54,452 bases of DNA, from positions 1-54,452 of the forward strand of contig JBJXFE010000049.1 in assembly GCA_046153875.1 (NCBI GenBank), given 5' to 3'. Made by a program: the position numbers and the translations under genes. Below are positions 53,089 through 54,452 of this stretch, in pieces (position 1 is the stretch's first letter; every line of letters begins with the position of its first letter). This stretch comes from JBJXFE01 sp046153875. Its GTDB lineage: Bacteria; Planctomycetota; Phycisphaerae; Phycisphaerales; UBA1924. The notes beneath the pieces were generated by a model. It saw only the letters and a list, made by a program, of their open reading frames with translations. It was not told the DNA's origin and did not search any database.

Positions 53089-54452
53089 ATGCCGATCCAT
53101 CCCCTGCCGCAGTTCGAGTCCGACCTCAAGGAATTCGAGGAGGACCGGCTCGCGTACGAGCGGCTCAAGGTGCCCAGGACGCTGGTGGTGCGGTTCGGAT
53201 CGATGAAGCTGGTCGGCGAGTTTCCGTGGGACGGGAGCGCCAAGCCCGGGTGCGGGTCCAAGATCATCGTCCGCACTCACCGCGGGACGGAGATCGGCGA
53301 GATGCTGACGAGCACGTGCCCCAACAGCGGGTGCTCGAAGAGCGTGTCGCGCCAGGAAATGCTCCAGTACATCGAGAACTCGGGGGGGCGGGACTACCCG
53401 TTCTTCACCGACGGGCGGGCGCTGCGGATCGCCACGGGCGAGGACCTGGACCGGCAGGCGAAGCTGGAGCAGTCGAAGCACGAGCTGAAGATGACCGCCC
53501 GGCGGGTGGCCGAGCCGCTGGGCCTGCCGCTGAAAATCGTGGACGCCGAGCCGATCCTGGGGGGCGAGCGGCTCACGATCTACTTCGCCAGCGAGCAACG
53601 CGTGGACTTCCGCGAGCTGTCGCGGCTGCTGTCGGAGGAGTTCCGGGCGCGGGTGGACCTGCGTCAGGTGGGGGCGCGCGACGAGGCGCGGCTGACGGCG
53701 GACTACGAGCGCTGCGGGCAGCACTGCTGCTGCAAGAACTTCCTCAAGGTGCTCAAGCCGGTGTCGATGAAATCGGCCAAGACGCAGAAGGCGACGCTCG
53801 ACCCCTTGAAGATCAGCGGGCGCTGCGGGCGGCTGATGTGCTGCCTGCGGTACGAGGACCAGACGTACGAGGACCTCGTGAAGCGTCTGCCGCGGCGCAA
53901 GTCGCGCGTCGGGACGCCCGAGGGCGACGGGATGGTCCTGGACACGCAGATCCTCACGCAGCTCGTGCTGGTGCTGCTCGACGGGCAGGACAAGCAGGTC
54001 GCGGTGGCGGTCGAGGACCTGACGGAGCCGAAGTCGGCGACGGCCCCGCCGTTCGCGCCGCCGCCCGCGGCTGTCCCCGGCGGCGACCGGGGTCGGCGCG
54101 ATGGACGTGGCGATGGACGTGGCGACGGCCGAGGCGATGGGCGCGATCGCGGCGGCGGGCCGCAGCGCCCGGCCCGCCCGCCCTTGTCGAGCGCACCGTC
54201 GCGGCACCCGCAGGCCCCGGCGCGCCCGCCCGCGCCCGAGCCGAGCGTCGTCGCGCCCGGCTCGGAGGCTCCCGACGCGGGTGGGGATGAGCGTGCCGAA
54301 CCGATGACGCCCGGGATGAACGGCCCAAACGTCCCGAACGGCAGCGACGGCGCGGCGCGCGACGATGCTCCCGGCTCGGGCGACAGCGCGCCCCCGGAAC
54401 GCGGGCCCGCCCCCGGCGATCCGCTGCGCCGTCGGCGGCGGCGGCGGCGGCG
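53089..54452 (+). CDS. PSP1-domain protein, incomplete at the window end
   Basis: At least 454 codons from the ATG at 53089 (AAGGGA close upstream); no stop before the window end. Residues about 20-310 match the PSP1/YaaT domain: LVVRFGSMKLVGEF, CPNSGCSKSVSRQEM, YFASEQRVDFRELSRLL, then a Cys-rich block CGQHCCCKNF and GRCGRLMCCLRYED typical of PSP1 C-terminal regions. After about residue 310 the sequence turns low-complexity, with repeated RGDGRGDG, Pro-rich and finally poly-Arg runs. YaaT-type proteins take part in RNase Y or sporulation complexes in Bacillus; the role here is inferred only from the family. Confidence 0.92.
   Translation, partial: MPIHPLPQFESDLKEFEEDRLAYERLKVPRTLVVRFGSMKLVGEFPWDGSAKPGCGSKIIVRTHRGTEIGEMLTSTCPNSGCSKSVSRQEMLQYIENSGGRDYPFFTDGRALRIATGEDLDRQAKLEQSKHELKMTARRVAEPLGLPLKIVDAEPILGGERLTIYFASEQRVDFRELSRLLSEEFRARVDLRQVGARDEARLTADYERCGQHCCCKNFLKVLKPVSMKSAKTQKATLDPLKISGRCGRLMCCLRYEDQTYEDLVKRLPRRKSRVGTPEGDGMVLDTQILTQLVLVLLDGQDKQVAVAVEDLTEPKSATAPPFAPPPAAVPGGDRGRRDGRGDGRGDGRGDGRDRGGGPQRPARPPLSSAPSRHPQAPARPPAPEPSVVAPGSEAPDAGGDERAEPMTPGMNGPNVPNGSDGAARDDAPGSGDSAPPERGPAPGDPLRRRRRRRR

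Overview
This is a high-GC (about 70% by eye) bacterial chromosome segment. I infer a member of the Planctomycetota, most likely class Phycisphaerae or a close relative. The reasons are the DUF1501/DUF1800 gene pair, a HYExAFE-family protein, a VPLPA-CTERM-like sorting tail, and a set of secreted proteins that share one dockerin-like C-terminal module. I recognise no rRNA, tRNA, CRISPR array or transposase, and about 44 protein genes are supported.

Left part (1-23.3 kb). RNase R is followed by a series of mostly minus-strand genes for secreted proteins. Seven of them end in the same 50-60 residue tag, two 26-residue EF-hand-like repeats with core DCNxSGxLTVADFGCFQG. Their ectodomains are unrelated: a P-domain-like fold, FG-GAP repeats, choice-of-anchor-B, DUF1028 plus FG-GAP, a serine protease, a DNRLRE fold, and a 13-fold 'ARWDG..W' repeat protein. 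A fibro-slime protein lies among them without the tag. Plus-strand housekeeping genes are interspersed: pyrB, two small membrane proteins (one DUF456), a PIN-PhoH ATPase and a VPLPA-CTERM-like protein.

Middle (23.3-29 kb). A DUF1800-DUF1501 pair of presumed envelope or export proteins is split by a small lipoprotein gene. That gene lies between 36-nt inverted repeats made of 8-nt units. Next comes heme A synthase (ctaA), divergent from the respiratory operon.

Respiratory operon (29.2-45.1 kb, plus strand). The order is actA-B-C-D-E-F (Alternative Complex III, a quinol:cytochrome c/oxidase oxidoreductase), a small His-rich membrane protein, a SCO copper chaperone, and then ctaC-D-E-F (a caa3-type cytochrome oxidase with cytochrome c fused to subunit II and a type A2 YSHP motif in subunit I). 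An unknown membrane protein closes it. Electrons would pass from menaquinol or quinol through ACIII to the oxidase, with ctaA supplying heme A and SCO supplying CuA copper. Almost every membrane subunit carries a His/Gly-rich tail.

Right part (45.1-54.4 kb). It holds rsmE, a TM protein with low-complexity tails, a DUF4190-like protein, and an MCE lipid-transport pair (mlaF-like ATPase and mlaD-like protein) translationally coupled to an alpha/beta hydrolase; no mlaE permease is present. After these come the HYExAFE protein with a nuclease-like motif, three small membrane or secreted proteins, and a PSP1-domain protein that runs off the window end.

Two window-wide patterns stand out. Intergenic tandem repeats of 8-nt period occur at many gene ends. 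Several start codons sit only 6-8 nt downstream of a -10-like hexamer, which suggests leaderless transcription.
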